A DNA stretch of 64,000 bases from Ophthalmolycus amberensis (lineage: Eukaryota > Chordata > Actinopteri > Perciformes > Zoarcidae). The stretch covers positions 1,241,001 through 1,305,000 of the forward strand of contig JAFEUB010001038.1 of NCBI GenBank assembly GCA_024529925.1, written 5' to 3'. How positions within the stretch are numbered: the first letter of the stretch is position 1; the number at the start of each line of letters is the position of its first letter. The position numbers were made by a program, and so were the translations under genes. Below, in pieces: positions 1-12,046 of this stretch. Below the pieces are notes generated by a model that saw only the letters and a program-made list of their open reading frames with translations, was not told the DNA's origin and did not search any database.

Positions 1-756
1 GCAACACCACAATTGTGTTGCTTCACCCGCAAAAACAGAGAGACTAGAGCAGTTTGGTGAGTTAAGATGACATGATGGAGGGGCTGTCAACACAGCATTT
101 GTTTATTCATTTGGTCTAGCTGGACGCTGTCATGGTGCGGTGATTAGGACCAGCTCACAGCAGGAACCAGAGCTGGGGCGGTGGGTAGGATCTCATGTCC
201 TCTAGCCTAGAGGGGCGAGCAAGTTCTGCCCTCCATTCTCATCCAGGGAGCAAGCTCAGAGAACACGGTCGAGGATGAAAGAGGAGGAAGAAAAGCCAGG
301 AGTGGTGATGAGAGTGTTGGAGTGACAGACAGAAGGAAAGTAGAGGAAGAGTCAGACCTCTTCTTGCCTCCAGCCCTTGCATACCAGCTGAACCTCCACC
401 CGACTCCTTCTCCAGGCCTCACACCTTCTAGTTGAAGCCAGAGCAACACAAATTCAAGAATGTGTTCCCCCTCCTCCATCCGCTCCCTTCCCCAGCTTTA
501 ACCCCACCTTCAAATCCCTTCATCCAGCCTCCTCCAGCCCCACCCCGAGCCTCATCCCCCCCCCTCTGGCTCAGCCTCTCCCTGGGCTACAGGCTACCCA
601 GCAGGGGGTGGGGCAGGTATCTGCAGTGCAGCGTGCTGCGCCTGACGCTCAGGGCGGCTCTCAGGGCTGAAAAGCCGGCAGGGTTCTGATGAGTTCAGGG
701 TGTCATCTTCAGCTTCCACCAACCCGGCGAAATGAGAGGAATGAGAGAGAGAAGGT
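1..756. other. Non-coding, no gene seen
   Basis: The first 21 bases form an imperfect palindrome with 7-bp arms (GCAACAC / GTGTTGC). Bases 60-200 are ordinary mixed sequence. Bases 200-430 are purine-rich and 440-600 are C-rich, which keeps short frames open on both strands without any protein-like content. I see no promoter, splice pair or known repeat. Confidence 0.6.
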
Positions 757-776
757 GGGGGGGGGGGGGGGGGGGG
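757..776. repeat. G homopolymer, 20 nt
   Basis: An uninterrupted run of twenty G follows a GA-rich stretch. Its exact length is uncertain in any assembly because such tracts slip during sequencing. Confidence 0.95.
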
Positions 777-1426
<650 letters not shown>

Positions 1427-1489
1427 CACAAGGTCAGGCTCAAAGGCAAGGGAGTAGGGGCGTTTTAGCGGTGGGTGGGAGCGAAAAAC

Positions 1490-1700
1490 AGATCATGATA
1501 AATTGGCTCACATTTTACAAAACGCTGCCCTTAATGCACCTCGGCTAGCCATGCCCCCTAGCCCGGCGCTGGGGCTGCTTTAATAGCAGCAGCTAGCCAT
1601 TTGTGATATATGAAAACCAGGCTGTGGCACTAATTGCGCAATTACAAAGCGGAAGCGGTACCGCGTTGTGGCAGCGTGGGGAGGACACAGACAGGGAAGC
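1490..1700. promoter_or_regulatory. Candidate regulatory block with 14-bp homeodomain/C/EBP palindrome
   Basis: Repeat-free sequence next to the CA tract. It holds a small hairpin (GCTGCT, 5-nt loop TTAAT, AGCAGC at 1574-1590) and a perfect 14-bp palindrome TAATTGCGCAATTA at 1631-1644. The palindrome centre TTGCGCAA is the symmetric C/EBP-type site and each end supplies a TAATT homeodomain core. Sites are seen directly; regulatory function is inferred. No conservation test was possible. Confidence 0.35.
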
Positions 1701-2380
1701 GAAGAGCGGAGTGGATTGTGCACAATAATATCCCTCTCTCTTTAGGTCTGTTCTATCTGTTTCCTCTACCTTGTTAATCCTCCCTGCTTCCCTTATAGCT
1801 GCCTCCTCTTTCTCTTTTTTTTTCCATCACCCTTTTTTGCAGAGGGCTCTGGCCAACTGAGCTGCGCCCGTGTAGTCTATTGAGAGGTAGAGTGAGTGTG
1901 CCAGTTTCACGAAGCCATAGGGAGCAGAGGAGCTGGGAGAGAGGGAGCTCCAGAGCATGTAGTGGAAGTGAAAAGGTGTAGTGGGGGAGGGAGAGAGGGA
2001 GGGAGGGGGGTGAGAGGAGGGAGAGAAGGCAAAATTTGTCTTGCGCATCGATGAAAGGACAATTTATTAGGAGCTGCTCAGGGAGACAGAATATTTTGCC
2101 CCAGTGCTTTACGGACTGTCTGGATGAGGAATGGGAACATATTAGCGCAGTGCCGGGCCCGGGCCTGGGACGGGCCGAGGCTGCAGCAGCAACAACCTGG
2201 CACAGCAGCATCACAGCCTGCTGCAAACACCCTTGGGGGTCGTGGATCAGGGGCACACAGGGACGGAGGGGGGTGGGGGTCTGCAGTGATGCTGGAGATG
2301 GCGGGAATGTGGGGAAATGGATCCAGATTTATCCACAAAGGCAGCATCATCACATGATTATGAAGTCAGAATTGTTTCTA
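1701..2380. other. Non-coding, purine/pyrimidine-asymmetric
   Basis: Bases 1728-1845 are pyrimidine-rich and 1900-2035 are purine-rich with GGGA runs. Bases 2140-2310 are GC-rich (GGGCCCGGGC near 2155, G-rich at 2255-2285). Frames here owe their length to this skew. No known repeat or splice pair recognised. Confidence 0.55.
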
Positions 2381-3300
2381 AGCCGTTGAAAAAGTTTAAG
2401 ACATTTGACAACTTTTAAGCTATTTAACACTATTCATACTATATCTACAAACGTAGATATTCAAACAGAATTTTTAAATGTTTGGTCAAATTGAACTTCT
2501 ACTTCTCCGCTCATTCGTTTGCTCACAATCACGGTTTGCACTGACTCAGGTTGGTGGGAGGCGTTTCCTGTGCAGTCGACCTTTCAAACCCGGTAGTTTA
2601 TGATTGTGATCATGAATATACGAGATTAATTGCTAATGACAATACTTGCAGCCCGAGGCCAAACGTGAGTTCTCATGCGTAAACTCAAATATGCGCCTAC
2701 CTGTTAACAGATAATGCTATGTACAAACTATCTTTGTGTCACATCAGATGCTTTTGTCCGAGTTATGTGACCAAAAGTGCAACCCACTGCTTGGAGTGCG
2801 GCATAGCGAGGCGCCTGCTACATGCGAGAGCAAACCAGATGAGAGCCGCCCGGCTACACAAACGCTGCTTGGTCAACATGAGGCCGAGGGATTATCTTAC
2901 AGGCGTACAGTACGTTTGCTCACTCCCGCGGCGGCGGCGAGATTAAGGAATCCCACATTGGCGGCAGCGCGGCAAACACCTGTGCACATCACAGCGGATA
3001 GCTATCCCAGGGTGGAGCTAACATTAGCATGCCGCTGTAAACATGAGCCGAGCAGGTGGATGCACTTTGATTGTGTTTAAGTGAGACAATATATATCTCT
3101 CTTTACGTTTTTCCCTTCACAAAGGCCTCGTGTTAACCTGTGTGCTAACCTATGGAGAAGAGTTACGAGTATGTGGTCGTATCAGCAGCCATTAGACATG
3201 AATATATGATGGAGCATGGTGTCAGTTTGAGACCGGGCTCTCCATAAAAATAGAGAAAAAGAACATACTTCTGATTAATTCCCACTTTTCTACATGAATA
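2381..3300. other. Non-coding, AT-richer, no gene seen
   Basis: Bases 2390-2500 are AT-rich. Bases 2590-2830 are mixed with scattered TAAT cores and could include a weak regulatory block. Bases 2900-3070 are GC-rich (CGGCGGCGGCG near 2930). Two overlapping frames at 2.72-3.08 kb show no recognisable domain. Confidence 0.5.
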
Positions 3301-3559
3301 GCAAGTCGTGTCCTAGTGTGAAAATGAAGCAGGGAAATCACCGATGCGGTGAGGTTAAAACTATAATTGTTTTTCCTTTAAAAGGCATTCGGTTAACTTT
3401 CCTCCGGCGTGGAATAAAAAAAAACCCAGATTGTCACAAAAAAGCCAAGCAGCGTTTCTGCTCATCCCCCCCGCTGCAGAGGCCGGTCCCTCGACGTATC
3501 TCCGGAGTAACCAGCGGAGAGCACTTCCTATTTATCTCCCGTCTCACTGAGCCGCAGCT

Positions 3560-3790
3560 AGCTAGCACGGCTGGCGTGACCTCCGCTGGGCGCACATTAA
3601 TTTCACCTCGCCGTTTCTACGGCATCGATTAATAAAAAGTGACTCGGTTTCCAGCAAATGAACACACGCTGATGAATGAGGGCCCGCGCCTAATTGCTTG
3701 GTAAATTAAGAGCTCACCATAGTGACGACGAAGCGTGCTGCTTTTAATATTTAAGAACTCATTAAGTGTGGCAACGTCTCGCTCCGTTGG
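3560..3790. promoter_or_regulatory. Candidate regulatory block (TAAT-rich)
   Basis: Repeat-free sequence with homeodomain-type cores at ATTAATTT, CGATTAATAA, CCTAATTGC and CTCATTAAG, separated by GC-containing sequence rather than simple AT repeat. This texture is typical of vertebrate conserved non-coding elements. Conservation is untested and the call is inference. Confidence 0.3.
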
Positions 3791-3956
3791 ACAGGCGGCC
3801 TTGTATGTTCACCTTTAGGTGCTATTAATGGCCGTGTGAAATGTCAGTGCGAGTTTCAGTTTGGAGGTGGAGCGGCTCATCTGATCGGAGCTGCTTTGAC
3901 TTGACTCCAACCTCCAGTTTGCTGCTTTTCACCATAAAAACAATATATACTCGCCT

Positions 3957-4332
3957 ACACACACACACACACACACACAGTAAACCCACAAGCACCACGC
4001 CACACACACTTAGACCTATTGCAGACATGCATCCATATCAAACATCATGCACTATCTGGAATAACACATATACTGTATATATAAACAGACACTCCTCTCA
4101 CACACACACACAGCTTACTCAATGCAATATTATACACAATCTGGAATCACACGCATGTAAACAAAAATCCCTCTGCACACACTCATACAAGCAAAGACTG
4201 TCTGTACAATACAACATCTTCATGCAGTGTGAGGAATTACTCGCAAATTCTCCACACACACACACACACACACAAACATGCACACACAAACACTCCTTCT
4301 TGTGCACATCTAACACACACACACACACACAC
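3957..4332. repeat. Cluster of four (CA)n microsatellites
   Basis: CA tracts lie at 3957-3979, 4099-4112, 4253-4274 and 4313-4332, separated by 80-140 bp of CA-enriched unique sequence. The interrupted pattern suggests one older CA-rich stretch broken by substitutions. A 199-codon frame across it is Thr/His-rich repeat translation, not a gene. Confidence 0.95.
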
Positions 4333-4379
4333 GTCCCAAACCAAATGTCATGCACCATTTGTATTCTGGAGAGCAGAGA

Positions 4380-4700
4380 TGAGCGAGCGCTGGCAAATAT
4401 TGAAAGTATTTATTTCTCTCCACAGATGAACGGCACGTAATCCTCCAAATATATTTAGTGGCGTTATGGATTTGTTGTCGCTTAATTTGCATGACAACAC
4501 ACTACCTTTCGCTGCGCACACAGCGGCAATTGCAGCGCCGATATCATCTTTATTATTATTGAGCCATAATGTGGCGCTACACAGAGGGGGGAAATTGAGC
4601 AAGTTAAGCCCGGAGTAGGAGCAGACACTTGGCTTATGGTGATGGATCGCTTTCAGTAATTTCTCTTTATTATGATTGGCCAAGATCAATATTTTAACAG
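4380..4700. promoter_or_regulatory. Candidate regulatory block with octamer
   Basis: Repeat-free block with a perfect POU octamer on the minus strand (ATTTGCAT, 4485-4492), an inverted CCAAT box near 4675 and several ATTA/TAAT cores around 4540-4680. It starts right after the CA cluster. Regulatory role is inferred from texture and motifs. Confidence 0.33.
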
Positions 4701-4962
4701 TTCGGTTACGGCCTTCAGTACAGTGCTTTATATGTATTATTCACGACCTTTATCAGCGTGGAGGGAGGCAGGGACGGGAGGACGTATGGAGAAGAGGGCT
4801 GACATCTTTCAGACCGAGGCCTGCTCCATCGGGGACATGAATAGGACTGTGTAATGGACACAAATGAAAATGGGCTGTTTGTGTGTGTACACGTGTGGGT
4901 GTGTGAGAGAGGTTGCATCCTCGACTGCAGGAGCACATCCACGGGCCAAGAGGCACATGGTT

Positions 4963-5360
4963 AAATGGCTGGTTCACCCAAATTACAACAAAACACATTC
5001 TCTCCCTTAACACCTCAAGCCTGTATCTGGTCAGCAGATCTTTTTTATTTCTCCGGGTTTTGAGATTTCTGTCTCGCCTGTTTGTACATGTGTGATCTGG
5101 ATGTGTTCTTAAGTAATGTAGTCAAATGGGACTACTTCTTTGGTAGAAAGTAGTTCCAATGCAGTGAGGTCCATTATTATCAGAAGACTTTCCTAGGAAG
5201 ACAGAATGCTTTGAGCACCACAACCAAAATCCAACTCACCCCTGATTGTATCTGCGTGGAGGCAGAGATATTTGAGAAGCTAATAACGCACGAGGTTTTG
5301 CAGAGAAAATGTGTTTTTTTGGAATCAGAACAGTCAGAAAATGCAAGCAAACACCTCTCA
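4963..5360. repeat. Degenerate dispersed teleost repeat
   Basis: The start (AAATGGCTGGTTCACCCAAA) and the later segment around 5235-5345 (GGAGGCAGAGATATTTGAGA, GAGGTTTTGCAGAGAAAA) read like a high-copy interspersed repeat I associate with many teleost genomes. I cannot name the family or its class. Ends are approximate, and no terminal inverted repeat or target duplication was found. Identity rests on memory of similar sequence, not on a search. Confidence 0.45.
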
Positions 5361-5479
5361 CAAATCCTTTAATCCTCACCGGGCACGTCATTTGGAAAGA
5401 CGTAGCTCCAGCTGCAGTATGAGACATACCTACAGCTTAGATAATGTTATGCTATCCCAATTAATATTCTAGGTCAATC

Positions 5480-5710
5480 CCACAGAAAACACAGGGATGC
5501 AGGGTTCAGGAGAACGTTGGGGAGGAGGGGCGCCTCACATTGTAAAGGCCGCATCAGATAAAACGCGCCATACTTGCTGCGGTTTTTGGGAGCTGCGAGA
5601 GAAGCGTCTGGGATTAAGAGCTGTGACATATTCATATCTGACCAGACTTAAAGCTGCTGCCACAGGGGAGGGTCTGTCGCCATCAAAGCTGCAGGAAATC
5701 AGCCAGCGAG
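5480..5710. promoter_or_regulatory. Weak candidate regulatory block
   Basis: Mixed, repeat-free sequence (CATCAGATAAAACGCGCC, GTGACATATTCATATCTGAC) between the dispersed repeat and a GA-rich stretch at 5705-5760. A 75-codon frame crosses it but resembles nothing. Function is inferred only from complexity. Confidence 0.2.
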
Positions 5711-5919
5711 GGAGAGAGAGATAAAGAGATACAGAGGTACAGTCAAGAGGGAGAGAGAGGAGTCAGAACAGCAGAGAGGATTTCTTACAAAGCCCCCCTA
5801 ACCTCTCAAAAAGAAAATCCTTTGTACCCCTCATCCAAACCTGATGCCCTCCCTCACCTTAACCCCCGCCCCCCCTTCTCCCCCCACAGTTGTACTTAAG
5901 TCCCTGTGTGGAACGAATG

Positions 5920-6150
5920 GGGAGCGAGCCCTGGAAAAGTTTGTCTCGGGGAAGGCCGGGTCGCTGTGTAGCTGATTATATCAGTTTCAGCGGCGGACTG
6001 GTAATAGGCTCCTCTTGGAGCAGCCGCTAACCCCGGCTCTCCCCTGGCAGCCGGCGAGAGTGGAATTAATCAGGCCTACTGGGAGCCTCCTCCATCCCCT
6101 CTCCGCAGGCAAGCCACTCCGCAGTCATTTACCAGCCAATCCCACTGTCA
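5920..6150. promoter_or_regulatory. Candidate regulatory block
   Basis: High-complexity GC-balanced block with CTGATTATATCAG near 5971, GGTAATAGG and GGAATTAATCAGGCC near 6062. CTGATTATATCAG is a near-palindrome (CTGAT / ATCAG). Flanked by C-rich filler on both sides. Conservation untested. Confidence 0.3.
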
Positions 6151-6369
6151 ACCCACTGTCATTTAGGCCCTTTTCATTACGCCCCCCCCTCCCCTGCACA
6201 CACAACCTCACGTTTTCCCTCTCAAAAAATGAGAAAAAATGGAAATGGGTGACAGATTAGCCTAATGCTGGGTACCTTTTGTAGACTGCCTAATATGATC
6301 ACTATCCCTTTGCATCAAACACACAGTGAGGTGCTGCAAATCTGCCCAAAAAAGGATGAAATGAGCGGT

Positions 6370-6660
6370 TTTCCATACAGTCTTTCCACTCACTGTCTGT
6401 AATTAGGAGCTTGTTAATGAGCCCATGCTATGACTTGTGGTGTGAGCACGCCGTTGTCCTAAATGTGACATTAGATGTCCAACTTTGTTCATCGCCTGTA
6501 AAAACCTGGGCCATAACCACCAATTACCGTGGCTAGGTGTCCCTGGGGTGCAGGGCCCTCGTATCAGGCTGGCCTCGCCTGCTAAGCCTGCTTAAGTGAC
6601 CTATTTTGGGCTCGGAGGCAGTCTGTAAAACACCTCTAAGGTTAGATTAGCCCATGATGA
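6370..6660. promoter_or_regulatory. Candidate regulatory block (TAAT-rich)
   Basis: Repeat-free block with CTGTAATTAGGAG, TTGTTAATGAGCC, CCAATTACCG and GGTTAGATTAGCCC in about 270 bp. Homeodomain cores are spread evenly through mixed-composition DNA, the usual appearance of conserved non-coding elements near developmental genes. Inference only. Confidence 0.33.
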
Positions 6661-6764
6661 AATACAAGGCTTCCCTGCCACAAATTACCCACAGATGGAG
6701 CGCCACCAGCCCATCCCGACACCATGCTTATGGTCGCTATTTTTTTTTCCTCCTTTTCCTTCTG

Positions 6765-6767
<3 letters not shown>

Positions 6768-6796
<29 letters not shown>
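6768..6796. repeat. (CT)n microsatellite
   Basis: Perfect CT dinucleotide over 29 bp at the end of a longer pyrimidine stretch beginning near 6740. Confidence 0.95.
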
Positions 6797-6799
<3 letters not shown>

Positions 6800-8239
6800 A
6801 AGGCAGACAAATATTCATGAGTAAACAAAAGAAGTGATTTGAAAAACGGCTGGAGGAAAAGGAGATTAATAAAAAGCATGAATAGTGCATTATGGACGAG
6901 CTGAGCAGCCCCTCCATCTCATTGGGGTTAGAGGGAGATTGCATTTGGGTATTATTAAGAGTGCTGCTCTCGGTCGTAGTAAAGAACCCCAAAGAGGAGG
7001 CGGGGCTTGGACGTCTGAGTGACAGTTAGCAATGGACGCAGAAGGGAAAGGCTTCTGCTACTGTAGCCGCTGAATTTCATTTTTAATGAGGAATTGTTCG
7101 TCATTACGTTATGATTTTCAGATATGTGACTGCAGCATCCCTACGTCTGAAACTGATTAGACTTTTCCTGTAGTTAAAATAAAAACTCCGGCCCAGATAC
7201 CGCCTGATGTTTGTACACCTGGCACACGGGTTGAAAGTCAGACATTTCGAAGTGCTTTTGATGACAACGAAATGAGACTGTGTTGGGTTGAGCCAGACGA
7301 GAGGCAGACTCTGTGGCCATAGCCAGCACAGAGACAAGACCAATTAAGATAAGAGGCAGTTAACAGGAAGGGCTTGTTTGACATCCTGTCATGTTAACGA
7401 GGACAACCGTAATTGGACTCGTGTATTTAACAGTAGGCGTAAAATGCTGTTAGTTGTCAGCGGTTACATTTTTGTGTTCCCTGAAAAGGAGGGAGTTCTT
7501 TTCATTTCTGTAGACTTACGGGATGTTTCTGTCGCCTTTAGTAGCTGAGTGGAAATGTCAAGACTTTTAAGACCTACTCGCACAGCAAATGAGGCGCTGA
7601 GGATTGTTACTCATCAAAGTCTCTTCTCTTCCCTTCTGCCTGTGCTGGTATTCAAGATACCATCTCAAAAGATTAAAAGAATACAGCTGAGCTCCTGCTG
7701 GGACGGTTTCCTGGGTTTCTCTTTAAAATATGAATTCAAAAGCCAACAGAATGGCTGTATCGATGGCCTGTAAATGATGTCGGTTGGGGAGTTCCTCGGC
7801 GGCGGAACCTTTGCTGCTTGTCTGCAACTTTTAGCAGCACCGAGCTTGCAAACAGAAACGCTGGCCGGCTCAACCCGGAGCCGTTAAGTCCACTGTAACA
7901 CTATGCAGGTGCAGGGCTCACGGTGAGCTGCCATGTACGTTGGAGTTCCTGTTTGTTTGGGTTTGGCCCCTCTTTCAAGCCCCAGGAGGAAGTGAGCTGG
8001 CTGGGGTTCTGCTCGGGATCAAACATGGACCTCGAGCTGGAGAAAAAACAAAAATGGCTGGTGTTTATTGTAACTGTGGTTGCCTGGAAGTGACTGGCAG
8101 AAAGCATGCACGGTTTGTCAAAATGAACAGAGGCCAGAAGCATAACACAGACAACCTCTTAACACACGGGAGATGACTGGGACCACACTTACTGCACCGA
8201 GAGCATTACACCAACTCAGCATCAATGTCTGCGCGTCGG
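6797..8239. other. Non-coding, no gene seen
   Basis: Bases 6800-6960 contain AT-rich elements (AAATATTCATGAGTAAACAA, GATTAATAAAAAGCATGAAT) that could belong to a regulatory block. Bases 7060-7120 include a TTTTTAATGAGGAATTG segment. The rest is ordinary mixed sequence. Frames of 60-80 codons show no recognisable product and no repeat was identified. Confidence 0.5.
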
Positions 8240-8430
8240 AGACGCTCGTGAATTCCCATATATAACCGGAATCTATTAAAAATCCCATTCGGGTTGACTT
8301 GGAATTAATTCTCCCGTATAAACTCATGTCAACGTTTGAATGTGCATGAATGAGATAATGACACACAGCTTGTGTAAACAGCCACGCTAAATGTTTGAAA
8401 ATGCAAGTCACTCATCAGCGGAATTATAGT
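8240..8430. promoter_or_regulatory. Weak candidate regulatory block
   Basis: Repeat-free block with GGAATTAATTCTCCCG near 8300 and a GTGCATGAATGAGATAATGA stretch near 8341. Lower motif density than the other candidates. Confidence 0.2.
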
Positions 8431-9300
8431 GCCGAATTGTGTTTCTCTGCTGGCTTTGCGATAACCAGGACATTCTTTAACCCGAGCACCTCCAATTAGA
8501 GGATTGGAGAAAGGGGGGAGAGGAGGGCGGAGGGAGGGAGGGGGGGGGGGGGCTGAGCGCTATTGCTTTGACCCGCCCGCTTTACTTGGAGGCGCACTCG
8601 AGAGGCAGAGATGTGGCGGCAGGATATCGCAGAGGAAAAACAGGCTCAGGCTCAGATGGCCAGGGGCTGCCTGTGCCTCTCTATCAATGCAAAACAGACT
8701 ACTTCCTTGGGCAACGAGGACATTTCACTTTTTTTATAAGCCTTTTTTTTTTTTTGTGGGCTTACATTAATTTTGAAAGCAGAGGGGAGGCAGAGAGGGT
8801 ACAGAGAGCCAGAGCAAGAAACAGAGACAGACAGAGAAAAGAAAGGAAAAGGGCAGATGAAAAGAATCTTCGGGACACCGGAAACATCTGGTTTCATATT
8901 CAAAGACCCCGAAAGGAAATTACAAATAGACAAAACTCTTATGTTTTGATTTATTTTATTATATGATGGCTGGGTGATGCCAGCCGTGAGACCCCTGGTC
9001 GTAAATACGGGAGCCGAGCTATGTGACGGGGCATTAGGGATGTCTCCTTACTGTCCCGGGACTGATTGATGCTGCTTCTAAGAACATCCACAACCGCTGT
9101 GTTCTGTTCTAAATTACACAAAACTGAAGGGCTGTTGTTAATTGGAAGAATGGACGCAGGGGAGGGAAGCTTCAGAGGAGAGCGAGGGAGGAACATGAGG
9201 ACGGAAGAGAAGGAGAACAGTGAGGATGAAGGGAGAAGGCAAGGAGATAAGAAAGAAAAGGAGACACAGATGAGCGTTATTGCTTCATTTGATTAAACCT
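8431..9300. other. Non-coding, purine-rich, no gene seen
   Basis: Contains GGGA-rich sequence ending in a 13-nt G run (8540-8552), a T-rich run at 8727-8757, GA-rich DNA at 8780-8860 and 9160-9270. The overlapping 88- and 132-codon frames at 8.5-9.0 kb are Arg/Lys/Gly-rich translations of purine-rich DNA, not genes. Confidence 0.55.
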
Positions 9301-11539
9301 CTTCTCTTAATGTTGCCCATATATGCTCGTTTAATTTACTCCAGGTTTAAAAAAGTCACTTTCTATTGAGATAATACGACTTTAGATTTTAATTTGGGGG
9401 TTTTAGATGATGAACATTGGCCACAAACAGCCCGTTTCTTTCAAATCAGATTTGTCACCGAGCACTTTCCATTTAGAAGGCCAACAACCACGACACAGAG
9501 CACAGGAATCTAAAGTTGATTCTGTTCTTGTCTGCGTCCTGGGATGATCATTTAGAAAGCATGTGAGAAACGCCTCCCTGCAGTACAGACGCTGACCTAA
9601 TGTTGGGTGCTCACAGCTATACGGACACGTTGTGTTGATGGCTTCATCTCTATAGAACATGGCGGCGTTGCAGCAATAAGTGGGAACTTGCAGCCCCAAC
9701 GGCATGGCTTTAACATGTGCTGGTTATTTTGACCCTCACAGCTATCCATCATATTATGTTTTGTTCACTGCCAAAAATCTCCCAATGCAACTGCGTAGAG
9801 CTGCAGCTCCTACAGCGGCGAGGCGGAGGATAACCTCTGAACCGGCCTCCAACCAAGAACACTAGTAGGTGGATATCAGTCCCAAGAGCAATCAGGTCAC
9901 AATCCATCCTCGCCACGGAAGAGATGAAGCTTGCTTTTCTTAAGAATCTGTTCATTTTACTTATTTTTGGAGAAAAAAAAATGCAGCAGCACAGATAATG
10001 AAAGTTAAGCCGAGTTGAAATACAGCAGAGTCAAAGAACAAGAACCTGGCAGGGCTCCAGACCAACTTTTACATTGGTTGCACTGGTGAGTCTAACTTTT
10101 TCATCGAGGGGCACCAGCACAGACCTTTACCGACTACCTATTCTCTCAGTTCTTCATGTCTTCACACAGTATGTATATGATTGTAAACAGGAATAAAGGC
10201 GCTGATAAGTGTTCTTTGACATCTCCGCCCAGATGTTTGAACCAGAAGTCGGGAGTCCAGAGCTCAGTTCCACACATACACAAAGAGACAGACCCGCTAA
10301 ACGTCAGGCGCACCGGTGCACCGTCCATGCATCGTCTGCTGCACAGCTGGAAACGTATCTTTGTGTAGCCGACATGCTCCTCTTGAGCCACACGAGCCCA
10401 CCATATAAAGAGTGAGACTCTGACGGCTGAGCCAACAGATGGGAGGAGGTGAGCTGTGCTCGTCCTCCAGGCCATTCTCGCCTGCCTTCCCACTTTCCAA
10501 GGAAAGATTTACGGCGGCAGCCTTGGAAAAAAGCAGCCCGCAACATCTGGATACGTGTGACGCCAAGGCATGGTTGGCGGTGACAGCGGCTAATTTAAAG
10601 GTAGTAAAAGTGTTCGCTGGGAACTGAGGAAGAGTGATGGACAGCTGTATTCCCCTGGCTGACCAGGCTGGGAAGACATCGTGGAGGAGGAAATAAAGGC
10701 CCGAGCAGGCTGGAGGTCTCACCGGGCCAGACTATTCCCCCCAGCTTCAGATTGATTAGCCTGGAGAACGAGCCGGAGAGAGAAAGAGGTGGAGGGAGAG
10801 AGTGAGACAAAGGAAAAGATGGAACAAGACAGGCAGAGGAAGGGAGAGGAGACTATTTGAGAGAGAGAGAGAGGATCAATCAGGAGGCACAACAATAATA
10901 GGAGGGGGGGTGACACCCCAATCACAGAGAAAATCTCACTGTAATTCTGTTTGCTTGCCTCACAATGTGAGCGTAATTGCCACGATCAGTTACGAGCCCT
11001 GGATTATTGTTTTCCTCTGACTGATATGAACTATTCCATTTGTTCCGCCGTCCACAGAATGGTGAGCGTTTACTGCAGAACGCCACGTCTCCCTCTGCCT
11101 CCGTGGAATTCATTACCACATGAGCGCTTTAAAAGGAGCCTAAAGACCGGTCGTTGCCACAGAACTGTGAATCTAGGATGACAAAAAAAAAAAAAAAGAA
11201 CAAAAATCCCATTTCTGGCGTACCTGTCCAGTCCAGAGCATGCATATGCATGAGCCCATGTGGATGGTGGGAGGAGAGGTAGGCGACGCAATCCCTGCAG
11301 TCGGAAACTTAATATCGAGTTTGACCCATTTTATCTCAGAAATCCATCCACAGTGAGCGAATATACACTAAGACAAAAGCGCTTTTTTTTTTTTTTGCCA
11401 CAAGTGCGCGTGTGCGGTTTTTTTCCCGACAGACTGAAAACACACACTCGTTTGTTTCAGCCAAGAAGGGTAATGAGACAGCCCGCTCCGGCAATAACTT
11501 TAATGTCACAAAGAGAGGTCTTTTTTTGTGGGTGTTCTT
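9301..11539. other. Non-coding, no gene seen
   Basis: Unique mixed sequence. Purine-rich at 10770-10880, a 15-nt A run at 11183-11197 and a 14-nt T run at 11383-11396. Bases 10930-11160 are high-complexity sequence that could be a weak regulatory block. The 141-codon minus frame at 10.3-10.7 kb has no recognisable domain. Confidence 0.5.
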
Positions 11540-11790
11540 TTCATTGAGGGAGTTAATTGCTGAAGAGAATTAATTATAAAATGTTGACTTGACAATTGTA
11601 CATTGATTACTGTAAATATCCTCCAGAGTTTTGCTCTGCTAATTGAGGAGCATTCAGCCGGGTGCATCTTATTACATGGGCTACTGTATTAGCTGCAGCA
11701 CATCACTGCCAGTATTGATTTTTTGTGCTTTTTCTTTTGCTTTGATGAAGGGTATAACAATAACATCGCCAAACATCTTAAAATATTGCA
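11540..11790. promoter_or_regulatory. Candidate regulatory block (TAAT-rich)
   Basis: Dense homeodomain cores: GAGTTAATTGC, AGAATTAATTATAAAATG, CATTGATTACTG, GCTAATTGAGG, within repeat-free sequence ending just before the Tc1-like element. One of the more convincing candidates on texture. Conservation not testable here. Confidence 0.33.
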
Positions 11791-11811
11791 ATTAGAGATA
11801 TGAAAGTGATA

Positions 11812-12044
11812 CACTGGATGGACAAAAGTATGTTCACATACATTTGTGTGCATGGGTTTGGGGCTGTTTTAATCCGACTTACAAAGACGATAAACAGCGT
11901 CCGTCTAGCTGTATGACAACATTCTGGGGCAGGCACATCACGAAATGGCTTTCCAACTTAAGTTTGGTGAGGAGGAACTTTACTGGCCTGCACAGAGCCC
12001 TCACCCCATCTAACACGAGTGTCCACATACTTGTGTAGCCGGAG
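11812..12044 (+). mobile_element. Tc1/mariner deletion derivative with transposase remnant
   Basis: A 233-bp relic bounded by TA at 11810-11811 and 12045-12046, as expected for Tc1/mariner target duplication. The ends are imperfect inverted repeats: GACAAAAGTATGTTCACAT on the left and GTGTCCACATACTTGTGTAG on the right. Inside, plus-strand codons at 11972-12010 read E-E-L-Y-W-P-A-Q-S-P-H-P-I, close to the DDE-domain motif of fish Tc1 transposases (L-D-W-P-A-Q-S-P-D-L-N-P). The motif Asp is Tyr and D-L-N is reduced to His. A second frame at 11937-11948 reads I-T-K-W, matching the family's I-Q-K-W, so a frameshift lies between. Most of the transposase, including the N-terminal DNA-binding part, is gone. 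The element cannot move itself and has no protein product. Confidence 0.85.
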
Positions 12045-12046
12045 TA

